From: DATJQA01 sp038057515
GTDB taxonomy: Bacteria > Patescibacteriota > Minisyncoccia > UBA6257 > 2-01-FULL-56-20
Direction of reading: 5' to 3'
Length of the DNA: 6,337 bases
Assembly (NCBI GenBank): GCA_038057515.1
Contig: JBBUDB010000035.1
Coordinates: 1-6,337, forward strand
The translations under genes and the position numbers were made by a program. How positions within the stretch are numbered: the stretch's first letter is position 1; the number at the start of each line of letters is the position of its first letter. The notes beneath the pieces were generated by a model. It saw nothing but the letters and a program-made list of their open reading frames with translations, made no database searches and was not told the DNA's origin. This document shows, one piece after another, positions 5,060 through 6,337 of this stretch.

Positions 5060-5065
5060 TATAAT
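5060..5065 (+). promoter_or_regulatory. Consensus -10 box for the SGNH esterase gene
   Basis: A perfect TATAAT preceded by GGGG, only four bases after the terminator T-tract and eight bases before the ATG at 5074. The -35 position falls inside the terminator stem and shows no TTGACA-like hexamer. The geometry suggests a leaderless or nearly leaderless transcript. Confidence 0.65.
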
Positions 5066-5073
5066 TGAAATTA

Positions 5074-5709
5074 ATGGGTAAGATATTTTTCGGATTATGC
5101 GCGGGCGCCGCGATCGGCGCCGCGGTGTGGTACTTCTTCGTTCGTAACAATCAGGTTATTGACCGGCCGCGGACGGGGAGCGCCATCGTTCTTTTCGGCG
5201 ACAGCTTGGCCCGCGGCGCGGGCGCTTCTCGCGGCGGAGACCTGGCGACCCTGCTCGCCGCTCGTCTTGGTCAAGAAGTGTTGAATGAAGGACAAAACGG
5301 CGATACGACCGCGCTCGCGTTGGAACGACTCGCCGAAGATGTCTTGGAGCGCGACCCCAAAATCGTTATTATAATTCTCGGCGGCAACGATCTGCTCTCC
5401 GGCCGGCCCGCAGAGGAGACGGGGATAAACCTCGGAGAGATTATCGATCGGCTTCATGCCCGCGGCGCGGCCGTGCTCCTTGCCGGCATACGTGGCGGCG
5501 AGGGTCTTGCCGATCCGTACGCGGCGATGTACGCGCGGGTGGCCGCCGCGAAGCGCACGAGTTTCGTGCCGAGCATTTTAAGCGGCATCTTGGGCAATCC
5601 GGCGCTTATGGCCGACGAGCTTCATCCGAACGATAACGGCTACCGGGTGATAGCCAATCGGCTTGAGCCCGTTCTTCGGCAGATGGCGGGCGAGCGTGGT
5701 ACACTGTAA
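5074..5709 (+). CDS. Membrane-anchored SGNH/GDSL-family esterase (TesA-like arylesterase group)
   Basis: This 211-residue protein begins with one membrane segment (about 3-23, no obvious cleavage or lipobox), placing the catalytic domain outside the membrane. The SGNH blocks are all present: FGDSL with nucleophile Ser44 (block I), NGDT with Gly76 (block II), LGGND with Asn105 (block III), and DELHPN with Asp181 and His184 (block V). The length matches E. coli TesA. The family cleaves esters or thioesters of lipids, or deacetylates sugars; which of these applies here is open. The start is set at the ATG at 5074, since the possible TTG at 5065 overlaps the -10 box TATAAT. It opens a new transcription unit after the terminator, and its stop is two bases before the next ATG. 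Confidence 0.92.
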   Translation: MGKIFFGLCAGAAIGAAVWYFFVRNNQVIDRPRTGSAIVLFGDSLARGAGASRGGDLATLLAARLGQEVLNEGQNGDTTALALERLAEDVLERDPKIVIIILGGNDLLSGRPAEETGINLGEIIDRLHARGAAVLLAGIRGGEGLADPYAAMYARVAAAKRTSFVPSILSGILGNPALMADELHPNDNGYRVIANRLEPVLRQMAGERGTL

Positions 5710-5711
5710 CT

Positions 5712-6125
5712 ATGTCCGAGCTTTTTCGTCATTTATCGCATAAGGTTTCCGAGATCGTTGGCTCGCCTGCGGCGTTTTTGGTGGCAGTCATACTCATCGC
5801 CACCTGGGGTGCGACCGGGGTTCTCTTCGACTTTTCAAATACCTGGCAACTCGTTATCAATACCGGCACGACGATCCTTACCTTTCTCATCGTTTTTCTT
5901 ATTCAAAACACCCAAAATCGGGACGCGAAGGCGATCCACATTAAGCTCGATGAGCTTTTGCGGGCCATGGGTAGCGCCCGGAACAGTTTTGTGGATGTCG
6001 AGGAGCTTTCGGATGGCGAACTCGAACGGATCGAAGCGGAATTTCGCGATTTTTCCGAACGGGCCCGGCGGGCATCCGAGAGGCGGCGGAATCGAACAAG
6101 TATCAAGAACGCCAAGAATGATTGA
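5712..6125 (+). CDS. Low-affinity iron permease family membrane protein
   Basis: The 137-residue protein matches the small bacterial 'low affinity iron permease' family (PF04120 as I recall). Two membrane segments (about 20-38 and 47-65) flank FSNTWQLVINTGTTILTF (41-58), which runs into FLIQNTQNRD (62-71), the family's signature. A cytoplasmic helical tail follows (LDELLRAMGSARNS, 79-92, then an acidic EELSDGELE and a Lys/Arg-rich end). Iron transport is the name of the family and is poorly proven for bacterial members, so the function stays tentative. The start codon is two bases after the esterase stop. TACACT (5700-5705) lies six bases upstream and could be a secondary -10 box, but simple cotranscription with the esterase is equally likely. 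The 3' end overlaps the next gene by eight bases. Confidence 0.9.
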   Translation: MSELFRHLSHKVSEIVGSPAAFLVAVILIATWGATGVLFDFSNTWQLVINTGTTILTFLIVFLIQNTQNRDAKAIHIKLDELLRAMGSARNSFVDVEELSDGELERIEAEFRDFSERARRASERRRNRTSIKNAKND

Positions 6126-6321
6126 TCCCGAACTGGTTGCGAGAATCGACGAACAGGACAAGAAACTTGAGCTTATTAAGCAGTCCGTCGATAAGATTCG
6201 CCGGTATCTTTTTTGGACGTTTGTGGCCGGGGTCATAACGTTTATCTTGCCGCTCATCGGCCTGGCAATAGTCATTCCGTACTACCTGAACACCCTCGGC
6301 TCGCTTCAAGCGGGCTGGTAG
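6118..6321 (+). CDS. Small coiled-coil plus membrane-segment protein of unknown function
   Basis: The 67-residue protein starts with a charged, helical, probably coiled-coil segment (MIDPELVARIDEQDKKLELI, continuing to about residue 29), followed by one or two tightly packed hydrophobic stretches (about 31-54, with LPLIGLAIVIPYY) and a short polar tail. It resembles short proteins I associate with Parcubacteria (E-x-R-x-D-x-Q-x-K-K heads followed by a membrane hairpin), but I cannot name a function. The ATG at 6118 precedes the permease TGA (6123-6125), giving an eight-base overlap in another frame and a strong case for translational coupling. A longer frame starting inside the permease gene is not used because the recognisable protein begins here. 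Only 16 bases follow the stop before the window ends. Confidence 0.75.
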   Translation: MIDPELVARIDEQDKKLELIKQSVDKIRRYLFWTFVAGVITFILPLIGLAIVIPYYLNTLGSLQAGW

Positions 6322-6337
6322 ATCGCCGGAAAACGTA

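Noticed and set aside
5065..5073. TTG start at 5065 for the esterase
   Set aside because: It overlaps the TATAAT box at 5060-5065, so the transcript would not include it; the ATG at 5074 fits better.
4695..5150. Minus-strand open frame spanning the SIMPL 3' end and the terminator
   Set aside because: It reads through the hairpin terminator and both conserved coding regions, with no motif.
1..6337. CRISPR array, insertion sequence, integrase or att site
   Set aside because: No regularly repeated 20-40 base units, transposase motifs or terminal repeats with target duplications were seen on either strand.

Overview
The window looks like a piece of a streamlined bacterial genome, most likely from the Patescibacteria/CPR (a Parcubacteria-like lineage). 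This is an inference from gene content and style: very short intergenic gaps, several small membrane or zinc-ribbon proteins, a stand-alone MetRS-type tRNA-binding domain, a half-size EamA protein and a small coiled-coil/membrane protein of a type I associate with CPR. TGA is used as a stop by several well-supported genes (EamA protein, low-affinity iron permease family protein, both minus-strand zinc ribbons). This argues against the lineages that recode TGA as glycine. No mobile element, CRISPR array, rRNA or tRNA gene is visible.

Layout. Positions 1-143 are a non-coding, palindrome-rich stretch ending in a sigma70-like promoter placed directly against a start codon. Positions 144-2263 hold four tightly spaced plus-strand genes: a tRNA-binding domain protein, a zinc-ribbon protein, a tiny membrane-anchored protein with an FKBP-like but internally deleted tail, and a divergent queuine/preQ1 tRNA-guanine transglycosylase (tgt). 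A GC-rich hairpin at 2273-2302 separates tgt from two minus-strand genes (2543-2304 and 2820-2557). Each encodes a small zinc-ribbon protein with a good Shine-Dalgarno, and the two share the same Cys-x22-Cys spacing. From a divergent promoter region (2821-2951) the plus strand resumes with a half-size EamA transporter that overlaps a HAD-IB phosphatase by 4 nt. Next is a SIMPL-domain (DUF541) protein, closed by a perfect 17-bp-stem intrinsic terminator (5014-5055). A new unit starts a few bases later with a membrane-anchored SGNH/GDSL esterase, a low-affinity iron permease family protein and a 67-aa coiled-coil/membrane protein overlapping it by 8 nt.

How the genes fit together. The first unit leans towards tRNA biology (tRNA-binding domain, Tgt), with small accessory proteins between. 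The right half is envelope-oriented: transporter, phosphatase, and anchored proteins that probably act outside the membrane. Several plus-strand genes have a -10-like hexamer only 6-8 nt before the ATG and no Shine-Dalgarno, which suggests leaderless mRNAs. The minus-strand zinc-ribbon pair has classical ribosome-binding sites. I did not find one clear novel multi-gene system. The most unusual items are the FKBP-like remnant, the Tgt substrate pocket, and the paired zinc-ribbon operon.
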